The notes below the pieces were generated by a model. The model had not been told where the DNA came from, made no database searches, and saw only the letters and a list, made by a program, of their open reading frames with translations. From assembly GCF_000622085.1 (NCBI RefSeq), contig NZ_JHWL01000003.1, forward strand, positions 124,001-188,000: a DNA stretch of 64,000 bases, read 5' to 3'. This stretch comes from Butyrivibrio proteoclasticus P6B7. GTDB lineage: Bacteria > Bacillota > Clostridia > Lachnospirales > Lachnospiraceae. Below are positions 1 through 7,837 of the stretch, piece by piece (the first letter of the stretch is position 1; every line of letters begins with the position of its first letter). A program made the translations under genes and the position numbers.

Positions 1-1
1 T

Positions 2-583
2 AAGCTTCATTTTGTTGATAGTATTTCTTCATGTAATTATTTCAATTATACAGAAAAAGATTATAAGTTAATTGATGTTGGAACAGGTGCAGGTTTTCCT
101 GGAATTCCTCTTAAGATTATGTTCCCTCATCTTCAGATTACATTACTTGATTCTCTTAACAAGAGACTCAACTTCCTTAATGAAGTAATCGAAAAACTTG
201 GACTTAATGAAGAGGGTAGTATTTTAACCCTTCATGGAAGAGCAGAAGATTTTTCTTCTGGAAAAAATGGAACCTACAGAGAGTACTTTGATATTGCAAC
301 TTCCAGAGCAGTTGCAAATATGGCAACATTATCTGAGTACTGTCTTCCATATGTTAAAGTTGGTGGTAAGTTTATTGCTTATAAAAGTGAAAAGACTAGT
401 GATGAGCTAAAAGCATCAAAGGGTGCAATTCATCTTCTTGGTGGAAAGCTTAATTCTGTAAATGAATTTGTTTTGCCTAATACTGATATCAGCAGAACAA
501 TTTGTATTGTTGATAAGGTAGAAAACACTTCCAAAAAGTATCCTCGAAAAGCGGGTGTGCCTTCTAAACAACCTCTTTCATAG
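2..583 (+). CDS. rsmG: RsmG, 16S rRNA (guanine-N7)-methyltransferase, 5' truncated by window edge
   Basis: Partial gene; the start lies before the window and the reading frame is open from base 2. The family methylates N7 of G527 in 16S rRNA using S-adenosylmethionine. The visible part begins just before the glycine-rich SAM motif DVGTGAGFPGIPLKI and continues through the Rossmann-fold methyltransferase core, with SRAVANMATLSEY and a C-terminal block near GKFIAYKS, both typical of RsmG. It ends with a basic tail (KKYPRKAGVPSKQPL), also typical. In Firmicutes it precedes parA-parB near the origin, as here, with the parS sites in the following gap. Assignment is secure. Confidence 0.95.
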   Translation, partial: KLHFVDSISSCNYFNYTEKDYKLIDVGTGAGFPGIPLKIMFPHLQITLLDSLNKRLNFLNEVIEKLGLNEEGSILTLHGRAEDFSSGKNGTYREYFDIATSRAVANMATLSEYCLPYVKVGGKFIAYKSEKTSDELKASKGAIHLLGGKLNSVNEFVLPNTDISRTICIVDKVENTSKKYPRKAGVPSKQPLS

Positions 584-610
584 ATATTGTGTCTGAATAT
601 TTTTGATTAT

Positions 611-684
611 GAATTGTTTCACGTGAAACATTAATTTGTTTGTATATTCCAAATACAAAGAATTGTTTCACGTGAAACATTAAT
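611..684. promoter_or_regulatory. parS: Two perfect parS centromere sites (615-630 and 664-679)
   Basis: The 16-bp palindrome TGTTTCACGTGAAACA occurs twice, 49 bp apart, each inside a 25-bp direct repeat (611-635 and 660-684). This is the canonical Firmicute parS sequence bound by ParB/Spo0J, which nucleates the partition complex. A half site (CGTGAAACATTAAT at about 706-719) follows and keeps the right arm only. A 13-of-16 match overlaps the deoD stop codon at 6035-6050. The position directly upstream of parA is the classic one. Confidence 0.95.
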
Positions 685-786
685 ATCTATATCTAGTATC
701 AAAATCGTGAAACATTAATATATAGCGTTGAATTGCGCTGTGAAACCCGACAATTTGTAATACAAGATATAGTAATTCGTAAATTT

Positions 787-815
787 TTTACTGAAGAAAG
801 AGTAAAATATATAAT
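787..815 (+). promoter_or_regulatory. Sigma-A-type promoter of parA-parB
   Basis: TTTACT at 787-792 and TATAAT at 810-815 are separated by 17 bp. The predicted transcript would begin near 822 and carry a perfect 9-bp inverted repeat (GCTAATTTG at 823-831, CAAATTAGC at 841-849) just ahead of the parA ribosome binding site. Confidence 0.7.
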
Positions 816-870
816 CCGTGTTGCTAATTTGTGATAAAATCAAATTAGCGTTTTGAAAAGTGGAGGAGAA

Positions 871-1638
871 ATGGGAAGAGTAATTGCAATCGCAAACCAA
901 AAGGGAGGTGTAGGTAAGACTACAACTTCCATCAATCTGTCAGCAGCTCTTGCTGAAAAAGGAAAAAAAGTATTAGTAATCGATACAGATCCCCAGGGAA
1001 ATACAACTAGTGGCTTTGGACTTGATAAAAATGAATTAGATAATACCATCTATGAGTTATTAATAGGAGAATCTGCTATAGAAGATGTCATCAACAAGGA
1101 CATTGTAGACGGAGTAGATATTATTCCTTCTAATGTAGATTTGGCCGCAGTAGAAATAGAACTTATTGATGCTGATAATAAAGAGTATATTCTGAGAAAT
1201 GCTATCAGCAAGGTGAAAGATAACTATGATTTTATCGTGATAGATTGTCCACCATCTCTTAGTATGTTAACAGTAAATGCTATGACAACAGCAAATACAG
1301 TATTGGTTCCAATTCAGTGTGAGTATTATGCACTTGAAGGATTAAGCCAGTTGGTTCATACTGTTAATTTGGTAAAGGACAGACTTAACCCTGAACTTGA
1401 AATGGAAGGTGTTGTATTTACAATGTTTGATTCCAGAACAAATCTTTCACTTCAGGTAGTAGAGAATGTTAAGGAACACATTCAGGAGAATGTCTACAAG
1501 ACAATTATCCCAAGAAATATTCGTTTAGCTGAGGCACCAAGTTATGGTTTGCCTATCAATCTTTATGAACCAAAGTCAGCTGGTGCTGAAGCATATAGAT
1601 TATTGGCTGATGAAGTAATCGCTAGGAAATTTGATTAA
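871..1638 (+). CDS. parA: ParA/Soj chromosome-partitioning ATPase
   Basis: A 255-residue deviant-Walker ATPase. It binds DNA non-specifically when ATP-bound, and its ATPase is stimulated by ParB for origin segregation; in relatives it also regulates DnaA. The N-terminal signature ANQKGGVGKTTT carries both lysines of the deviant Walker A motif. DTDPQGN and a Walker B-like VIDCPPS follow, and RNIRLAEAPSYG near the C-terminus is characteristic of chromosomal Soj. I place the start at ATG 871 because GGAGGA lies at 862-867 with correct spacing; an in-frame TTG at 853 overlaps that signal. parB follows after 12 nt, so the two form an operon behind parS. Confidence 0.97.
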   Translation: MGRVIAIANQKGGVGKTTTSINLSAALAEKGKKVLVIDTDPQGNTTSGFGLDKNELDNTIYELLIGESAIEDVINKDIVDGVDIIPSNVDLAAVEIELIDADNKEYILRNAISKVKDNYDFIVIDCPPSLSMLTVNAMTTANTVLVPIQCEYYALEGLSQLVHTVNLVKDRLNPELEMEGVVFTMFDSRTNLSLQVVENVKEHIQENVYKTIIPRNIRLAEAPSYGLPINLYEPKSAGAEAYRLLADEVIARKFD

Positions 1639-1650
1639 TCGGAGGGGAAA

Positions 1651-2547
1651 ATGGCAGTAAAAGGTGGAAAAAGAGGATTGGGAAAAGGTTTGGATTCAAT
1701 TATTCCAGCCAAGGTAACCTCTACAAAGAAAGAAGTAATTGAGGAGAAACATGTTGATGGTCAGATAGTTCAGGTTAAGATCACAGAAGTTTTTCCAAAT
1801 AAGAATCAGCCAAGAAAGACATTTGATGAAGATGCTTTGTTAGAACTTGCAGATTCTATCAAACAGCATGGTATGATCAATCCTCTTATTGTAACTAAGA
1901 GAGATGAAGGATACATGATCGTTGCTGGTGAGAGAAGATGGCGCGCAGCAATGAACTTAAAGCTGAAGGAAGTGCCAGTAATCATCAAGGAACTTTCTGA
2001 TGAAGAAATTGCTGAGTTATCAATCATAGATAACTTACAGAGACAGGACATCAATTCAATTGAAGAAGCATTTGCATTTAAGCAGTTGATAGATGCTTTC
2101 TCATATACGCAGGATCAGGTTGCAAACATAGTTTCAAAGAGCCGTGTTTATGTAACTAATTCACTCAGATTATTAAAGCTTTGCAAAAAGGTTCAGGAGA
2201 TGGTTATTCAGGAACTCATTTCAGCTGGACATGCAAGAGCATTGATTTCCATAGAAAACGAAGCTACTCAGGAAGAAATCGCTCAGAAAATTGTTGATGA
2301 GAATTTAAGTGTTAGAGAAACTGAGAAGCTGGTTAAGAACCTTGGTAAAACATCCAAGCCTAAAAAGACTTCCAAGACAAGCGAGAGCCTTGATGTGATT
2401 TATGCAAGCGTTGCTGAGAAATGTAAGCAGGCTCTTGGAACAAAGGTTGAGATCAGTAGCAAATCAGATGGCGTCGGCAAAATAGAAATTGAATTCTATA
2501 GTAACGATGATCTTGAAAAGATTACTGACAGACTTTGCAAAGAATAA
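1651..2547 (+). CDS. parB: ParB/Spo0J partition protein, CTP-dependent DNA clamp
   Basis: A 298-residue ParB. Residues 1-40 are basic and carry the GLGKGLDSIIP box that contacts ParA. The ParB/sulfiredoxin CTP-binding domain follows with VFPNKNQPRKTF and the GERRWRAA box, then the helix-turn-helix that reads parS (NIVSKSRVYVTNSLRLLKL), and a C-terminal dimerisation domain. It starts at ATG 1651 after GGAGGGG. Its target sites are 1 kb upstream, before parA. Family and role are well established. Confidence 0.97.
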   Translation: MAVKGGKRGLGKGLDSIIPAKVTSTKKEVIEEKHVDGQIVQVKITEVFPNKNQPRKTFDEDALLELADSIKQHGMINPLIVTKRDEGYMIVAGERRWRAAMNLKLKEVPVIIKELSDEEIAELSIIDNLQRQDINSIEEAFAFKQLIDAFSYTQDQVANIVSKSRVYVTNSLRLLKLCKKVQEMVIQELISAGHARALISIENEATQEEIAQKIVDENLSVRETEKLVKNLGKTSKPKKTSKTSESLDVIYASVAEKCKQALGTKVEISSKSDGVGKIEIEFYSNDDLEKITDRLCKE

Positions 2548-2569
2548 TATAATAAGGCGGAACGAATAA

Positions 2570-3082
2570 ATGAACAGCAACATTTTTAATTCACTTGGAC
2601 TTGGAAATCTTGATCCAGGAATTCTTTTTATCGCAGTTTTAGTTTTGTTACTTATCAGCATAGTTCTTTTGATAGTTCAATCCAGAAAGATTAGTAAACT
2701 TCAAAAGAAATATGAAAAGTTCATGCAGGGAAAAGAGGCCGAATCCTTAGAGGATGAGATTGTAGGTCTTTTCCATGATAACAGACTTATCAGAAGTGAC
2801 AACGATAAGAATAGGAAGGACATTCAGGATATTAATAGAAGAATGCTTTCTGCTTTCCAGAAAATTGGATTTGTTAAGTACGATGCATTTAATCAGATGG
2901 GAGGAAAGCTTAGTTTTGCTCTTTGTCTCCTTGATCAGAACAATAACGGATTCCTTCTTAATTCTGTTCTTAGCTCTGATGGACTTAATTATTCCTATGC
3001 AAAAGAAATCAAAGCAGGAATTGCTGACGCAGAGCTTGGTGCTGAGGAAAAGAAGGCATTAGACCAGGCATTATCAAGATAA
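2570..3082 (+). CDS. DUF4446 family membrane-anchored protein
   Basis: A 170-residue protein with one N-terminal membrane segment (about residues 14-34), a short coiled-coil stretch (QSRKISKLQKKYEKFM) and a soluble domain with NRRMLSAFQKIGFVKYDAFNQMGGKLSFALCLLD. That block is typical of DUF4446, a family commonly encoded right after parB in Clostridia. The likely topology is N-terminus out and soluble domain in the cytoplasm (inference). It starts 22 nt after parB and is probably in the same operon. The biochemical function is unknown; position suggests a link to chromosome or envelope organisation, but nothing in the sequence proves it. Confidence 0.8.
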   Translation: MNSNIFNSLGLGNLDPGILFIAVLVLLLISIVLLIVQSRKISKLQKKYEKFMQGKEAESLEDEIVGLFHDNRLIRSDNDKNRKDIQDINRRMLSAFQKIGFVKYDAFNQMGGKLSFALCLLDQNNNGFLLNSVLSSDGLNYSYAKEIKAGIADAELGAEEKKALDQALSR

Positions 3083-3118
3083 AAAATATATTTATATAAA
3101 TTTGGAGGAGTGATCAAA

Positions 3119-4408
3119 ATGATCGACATTAAATTTTTACGTGAGAACCCAGATGTTGTAAGAGAGAACATCAAGAAAAAATTCCAGGACGAGAAACTTC
3201 CTCTTGTTGATGAAGTGATTAAGCTCGATGAAGAGAGAAGATCTAACCAGCAGGAAGCTGATGAGATCCGTGCTCACAAGAATAAGATTTCAAAAGAAAT
3301 CGGTGGACTTATGGCTCAGGGTAAGAAGGACGAGGCTATGACCCTTAAGGATGAAGTTGCCAAGGAAGCCAAGAGACTTGAGGAGCTTGAAGAAAACCAG
3401 AAGAGACTTGATGAAGAAGTAACAAATAAGATGATGATCATCCCACAGATTATCGATGAGTCTGTTCCAATCGGTAAGGATGATTCACAGAACGTTGAGA
3501 TTGAGAAGTTTGGTGAGCCTGTAGTTCCTGAATTCGAAATCCCTTATCACACAGATATCATGGAGAAGTTTGATGGTATCGATCTTGACGCAGCTAGAAG
3601 AGTTGCAGGTAACGGATTCTATTATCTCATGGGTGATATCGCAAGACTTCACTCTGCAGTAATTTCTTATGCTAGAGATTTCATGATCGACAGAGGCTTC
3701 ACATATTGCGTACCTCCTTTCATGATTCATGGAAATGTTGTAGCAGGCGTTATGAGTTTCCCAGAAATGGAAGCAATGATGTACAAGATTGAGGGCGAGG
3801 ATCTTTACCTTATCGGTACAAGTGAGCACTCAATGATCGGTAAGTTCATTGATCAGATCATTCCTGAGGATGAAGTACCTAAGGCTCTTACAAGCTATTC
3901 ACCTTGCTTTAGAAAAGAGAAGGGTGCTCACGGAATCGAAGAGAGAGGCGTATATAGAATACACCAGTTCGAGAAGCAGGAAATGGTTGTTATATGTAAA
4001 CCAGAAGAGTCTAAGGAATGGTATGACAAGCTTTGGAAGAATACAGTAGATCTTTTCAGATCTCTTGATATTCCTGTAAGAACACTTGAGTGCTGCTCAG
4101 GAGATCTTGCAGATCTTAAGTGCAAGTCTTGCGACGTTGAGGCTTGGTCACCAAGACAGAAGAAGTACTTCGAAGTTGGTAGCTGCTCTAACCTTGGAGA
4201 CGCTCAGGCTAGAAGACTTAAGATCAGAATTAAAGGTAAGGATGGTAACTACCTTGCTCACACCCTTAACAATACTGTTGTTGCTCCACCAAGAATGCTT
4301 ATCGCATTCCTTGAGAACAACCTTCAGGCTGATGGAAGCGTAAGAATTCCAGAAGTTCTTCGTCCATACATGGGTGGCAAGGAAGTACTTGTTCCAAAAG
4401 AAAAATAA
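3119..4408 (+). CDS. serS: Seryl-tRNA synthetase
   Basis: A 429-residue class II aminoacyl-tRNA synthetase that charges tRNA-Ser. The N-terminus MIDIKFLRENPDVVREN is the start of the tRNA-binding coiled-coil arm (residues about 1-110, rich in K and E). Motif 2 is FRKEKGAHGIEERG and motif 3 lies in HTLNNTVVAPPRMLIAFLEN. I place the start at ATG 3119, with GGAGG at 3104-3108; a GTG at 3110 abuts that signal and is unlikely. Unlike proS and argS in this window, no T-box, leader peptide or terminator precedes it in the 36-nt gap after the DUF4446 gene, so it is probably expressed with the parAB operon. Confidence 0.97.
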   Translation: MIDIKFLRENPDVVRENIKKKFQDEKLPLVDEVIKLDEERRSNQQEADEIRAHKNKISKEIGGLMAQGKKDEAMTLKDEVAKEAKRLEELEENQKRLDEEVTNKMMIIPQIIDESVPIGKDDSQNVEIEKFGEPVVPEFEIPYHTDIMEKFDGIDLDAARRVAGNGFYYLMGDIARLHSAVISYARDFMIDRGFTYCVPPFMIHGNVVAGVMSFPEMEAMMYKIEGEDLYLIGTSEHSMIGKFIDQIIPEDEVPKALTSYSPCFRKEKGAHGIEERGVYRIHQFEKQEMVVICKPEESKEWYDKLWKNTVDLFRSLDIPVRTLECCSGDLADLKCKSCDVEAWSPRQKKYFEVGSCSNLGDAQARRLKIRIKGKDGNYLAHTLNNTVVAPPRMLIAFLENNLQADGSVRIPEVLRPYMGGKEVLVPKEK

Positions 4409-4423
4409 AGGAGTAAAATCTCA

Positions 4424-5308
4424 TTGCACAAGTTTTTAAGAGCAGTTGGATTTTCAAAAATTAAAAATAGAAGAGAACTAACAGAACTAATCACAGCATC
4501 CATTCAGAACTCCACCAAAAGAAGTTACGTCACAACAGGTGACAACATCATGCTGGCGGAGTTCATGAAGGATTATGCTGAGGGAATAGGTCTATCAGTT
4601 TGCGGCGAATTCGATGAGGATGATAAATTCATATATGAATATTATTATCCTTATCTTGTTCCTACGGGTATTAGTACTGAGGAAGATATCAGTGTTGAAA
4701 GACATGCTGCCCAGTATTCATATGCTGGTGTTGTTAACGAGAACAGAGTCGGAGTAACACTGATTTTTTATCTTCACGATATTGTTCCGTATATCAAATA
4801 TGAAAACGAGAAAAATTTCCCAATAAGAGGAACCACACTTAGCTTATCAGGCTTGTCTATAAAAGGTCAGATAATGATGCCAATAGCCAAGACTGAGGAA
4901 GAAAAGAAAGTAGCCAGAAAAAAGACCAACTACAGAAACAAGCTGATCGATAATGCCAGAAAGGGAGATGAGACCGCGATAGAGTCACTAACCCTTGATG
5001 ACATGGATCTTTACACAACATTGTCACGTAAGATAAGAAAGCAGGATGTGTACTCACTTGTTGATTCATACTTTATGCCATACGGAGTAGAGTGCGATCA
5101 GTATTCGGTTCTTGGTGAGATCACACAGACCAAGATAGTTACAAATTCCCTTACTGGTGAAAAAATCCACATTATTAGAATCAATTGTAACGACCTGGAG
5201 TTTGATATTTGTATCAACGAAGCTGATCTTTTAGGAGAGCCAGCCGTTGGAAGAAGATTTAAAGGAAACATATGGATGCAGGGAATGATCAATTACCCTC
5301 AGGCCTAA
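4424..5308 (+). CDS. DUF3881 family protein
   Basis: A 294-residue cytoplasmic protein beginning MHKFLRAVGFSKIKNRREL, a start typical of the DUF3881 family found in Lachnospiraceae. It reads from TTG 4424 after AAAGGAG, 15 nt downstream of serS. There is no signal peptide or membrane segment. A basic central region (EEEKKVARKKTNYRNKLI) separates two mixed alpha/beta halves. I cannot assign a reaction. Co-directional placement with serS and deoD suggests a housekeeping role, which is inference only. Confidence 0.75.
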   Translation: MHKFLRAVGFSKIKNRRELTELITASIQNSTKRSYVTTGDNIMLAEFMKDYAEGIGLSVCGEFDEDDKFIYEYYYPYLVPTGISTEEDISVERHAAQYSYAGVVNENRVGVTLIFYLHDIVPYIKYENEKNFPIRGTTLSLSGLSIKGQIMMPIAKTEEEKKVARKKTNYRNKLIDNARKGDETAIESLTLDDMDLYTTLSRKIRKQDVYSLVDSYFMPYGVECDQYSVLGEITQTKIVTNSLTGEKIHIIRINCNDLEFDICINEADLLGEPAVGRRFKGNIWMQGMINYPQA

Positions 5309-5328
5309 TTATGAAAGGAGAATAATCT

Positions 5329-6039
5329 ATGGCAACACCACACAATAGTGCAGAAAAAGGCGATATCGCTAAGACCGTCCTTATGCCAGGAGATCCACTT
5401 AGAGCTAAATTTATAGCAGAGAATTTTTTGACAGACGTTAAATGCTTCAATGAAGTTAGAGGAATGCTTGGCTTTACAGGTAAGTATGAAGGAAAAGAGG
5501 TCTCTGTAATGGGACACGGAATGGGAATTCCTTCAATCGGAATTTACACTTACGAGCTTTTCAACTTCTATGATGTGGATAACATCATCAGAGTTGGTAG
5601 CGCAGGTGGAATGCAGGACTATGTCAATGTTAGAGACATTATCTTTGCAATGGGAGCACATACAGATTCTAATTATGGCTTCCAGTTTGGCCTTCAGGGC
5701 ACATTCTGTCCTACAGCAACTTACAATATCCTTGAGAAGGCTGTTAATATCGCTAAGGATAAGGGTGTAAGATATCACGTAGGTAACGTTCTTGCTTCAG
5801 ACGCTTTCTATAAAAAGAACTGTGACGAAGCAGACAGATATAGAAACCTTGGGACTCTCGCAGTTGAGATGGAGACAGTAGCTCTTTACATGAACGCTGC
5901 AGAGGCAGGAAAGAACGCACTTACAATTCTCACAGTTTCTGATCACCTCTACAAGTCAGAGGAGCTTAGCGCAGAGCAGAGACAGAACAGCTTCACAGAT
6001 ATGATGGAGATCGCACTTAAGACAGCAATCCAGTTGTAA
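5329..6039 (+). CDS. deoD: Purine-nucleoside phosphorylase, DeoD type
   Basis: A 236-residue hexameric-type purine-nucleoside phosphorylase. It cleaves purine (deoxy)nucleosides with phosphate to a free base and (deoxy)ribose 1-phosphate. The N-terminus MATPHNSAEKGDIAKTVLMPGDPLRA contains the His contributed across the dimer and the phosphate-binding GDPLRA. MGIPSIGIY, MEMETVALY-like EMETVALY and the catalytic Asp in TVSDHLY follow. Length is normal. An AAAGGAG precedes ATG 5329. A degenerate parS-like sequence overlaps its stop codon and a strong terminator follows. The purine salvage partner hpt lies elsewhere in this window. Confidence 0.96.
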   Translation: MATPHNSAEKGDIAKTVLMPGDPLRAKFIAENFLTDVKCFNEVRGMLGFTGKYEGKEVSVMGHGMGIPSIGIYTYELFNFYDVDNIIRVGSAGGMQDYVNVRDIIFAMGAHTDSNYGFQFGLQGTFCPTATYNILEKAVNIAKDKGVRYHVGNVLASDAFYKKNCDEADRYRNLGTLAVEMETVALYMNAAEAGKNALTILTVSDHLYKSEELSAEQRQNSFTDMMEIALKTAIQL

Positions 6040-6110
6040 AACGTGAAACACATATCATTTGCATGAATTATTTGATATAAAATAATTCAACATGATCATA
6101 TTTAAAAGCA

Positions 6111-6149
6111 AGAGCCCCCAGGTATTAAACCTGAGGGCTCTTTTTAGAG
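6111..6149. terminator. Bidirectional intrinsic terminator between deoD and the ABC operon
   Basis: AGAGCCC-CCAGG pairs with CCTG-AGGGCTCT around a short AT-rich loop, followed by TTTTT on the + strand. Genes converge on it from both sides (deoD on +, the ABC ATPase on -). Confidence 0.85.
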
Positions 6150-6185
6150 AATCATTTTTTATAGAAAATGAATAGAAGGGCAAGT

Positions 6186-7835
6186 TTAGATAATTTCGAT
6201 TGTGCCTGCAGTGATCAACTTACCTGAGCGGCGATCGAAGAGAAGAATATCTTTTCCCTTGATATCTATGCTGGCATCCTGGCCAATCAGATAAATTGAG
6301 TTTCCGAAAATAACGCTGGTAAGAAGGAATTCTCCGACCTTAAGCTTAAGAGTAGATTCCATACCAGTAGGCATCGCGCCATAAATTTTAGTGTTAATCT
6401 TACCAGTTGGCTCTATATCAATAGCTTCAGGTCTGATACCAAGTACGAAATCCTCATCAGTGATAACAGGATCATCTAAAAGGCTGTCATCCTGTTCTTC
6501 AACCTTCTGAACATGATATTTGAAGACCTCATCCTTATTGCTCTTTTCAACAGCGCCCTTTTTCATAAGTCTTTGACGCTCATATTCTTGCTTGTCAGCT
6601 TCTTCCTTAGCAAGTTCTTCACGCCATTTTGAAAGAGTTATCTCTTCTGTTGGAACGAACTTTGCCTTGTAATCCCCAAGAATACCAAGACTAATGCTTC
6701 CGTCATCATTCTGAGAGCCCTTAGCATCTACAAAGTTCATGGAAGGATTTCCTACAAAGTCAGCAACAAAGAGGTTTGCAGGCCTGTTATAAACATCAAG
6801 AGGAGCTGCGTACTGCTGAAGGACACCGTTATTAACAAGGCAGATCCTTGTAGCCAGGGTCATAGCTTCCATCTGATCATGTGTAACGTATACGAAGGTT
6901 GAACCAGTCTCAACATGGAGTCTCTGGAGCTCATATCTCATCTCAAGTCTAAGCTTGGCATCAAGGTTGGATAAAGGCTCATCCATGAAAAGAACCTGTG
7001 GCTCTGGGGCAAGAGTTCTTGCGATAGCAACTCTCTGCTGCTGTCCACCAGAAAGCTCTGCTGGATATCTGTCCATGAACATACCAATTTTAACGATACG
7101 AGAGCAAGCACGTACTCTGGAATCAATCTCTTCCTTTGTGAGCTTTCTGTTTTCAAGAATTACCTGACCGTTCTTAGTAACCTGGTTCTTATCATTTAGC
7201 TCTTTTCCCTCAGACTGAAGCTTGGATTTGATATTAGAAAGCTTAGCTTCATACTCTGAAAGCTTGGTCTTAGCTGCATTGTCAGGATCAGAAGCCTCAT
7301 GAATCTTGAGACCAAAGAGCTCCTTAGCGCTATAAATTGAAAGAGAATAGTTATCAATAAGCTTGATGCAGGCCTTGTTCTCGTCAAGCTTTCCATTCTT
7401 GTCGCGGCATTCCTCCACAAGCTCTTTTACCTTAGAACCATTCTGGAGGGCTCTGATAATATCGGAAGTCTGCTTGGCTGCAACGTCGATAACAGGCATC
7501 TCCTCGTGAATGTTCTTAAGACCAAAAGAAATATTCTCGTAAACGGTCATGTTAGGCCAAAGAGCATAGTTCTGGAAAAGGAATCCAACTTTACGCTTAT
7601 TGGCAGGAACGTTGATTCCTGCATTTGAGTCAAATACGACTTTATCGCCGATTGTGATTCTTCCTTCTGTAGGAGTTTCGAGACCAGCAATCATTCTAAG
7701 GATTGTTGTCTTTCCGCATCCGGAAGGTCCAAGAAGTGTGATAAAAGAATTATCGGGGATTCGAAGGCTAACGTTATCAACGCCAAAAAACTTACCCCAA
7801 CGCTTTGTTATATTTTCTAAAATGATTTCTGGCAT
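6186..7835 (-). CDS. ABC importer ATPase (ferric/polyamine type) with large helical-domain insertion
   Basis: A 549-residue nucleotide-binding subunit of the importer encoded just upstream. Walker A GPSGCGKTT is at about residues 36-44, the Q-loop Gln at 88, signature LSGGQQQR at 261-268, Walker B VLFMDEP at 281-287 and the switch His at 319 (YVTHD). A TOBE-like C-terminal domain follows. In relatives such as FbpC and PotA about 50 residues separate Q-loop and signature; here there are about 170. Residues roughly 107-232 are therefore an insertion, charged and probably helical. A second charged extension lies in the C-terminal region (about 400-460). All catalytic motifs are intact. It starts 2 nt after the permease stop, so the two are translationally coupled. 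The substrate cannot be read from sequence. Confidence 0.9.
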   Translation of the reverse strand: MPEIILENITKRWGKFFGVDNVSLRIPDNSFITLLGPSGCGKTTILRMIAGLETPTEGRITIGDKVVFDSNAGINVPANKRKVGFLFQNYALWPNMTVYENISFGLKNIHEEMPVIDVAAKQTSDIIRALQNGSKVKELVEECRDKNGKLDENKACIKLIDNYSLSIYSAKELFGLKIHEASDPDNAAKTKLSEYEAKLSNIKSKLQSEGKELNDKNQVTKNGQVILENRKLTKEEIDSRVRACSRIVKIGMFMDRYPAELSGGQQQRVAIARTLAPEPQVLFMDEPLSNLDAKLRLEMRYELQRLHVETGSTFVYVTHDQMEAMTLATRICLVNNGVLQQYAAPLDVYNRPANLFVADFVGNPSMNFVDAKGSQNDDGSISLGILGDYKAKFVPTEEITLSKWREELAKEEADKQEYERQRLMKKGAVEKSNKDEVFKYHVQKVEEQDDSLLDDPVITDEDFVLGIRPEAIDIEPTGKINTKIYGAMPTGMESTLKLKVGEFLLTSVIFGNSIYLIGQDASIDIKGKDILLFDRRSGKLITAGTIEII

Positions 7836-7837
7836 GA

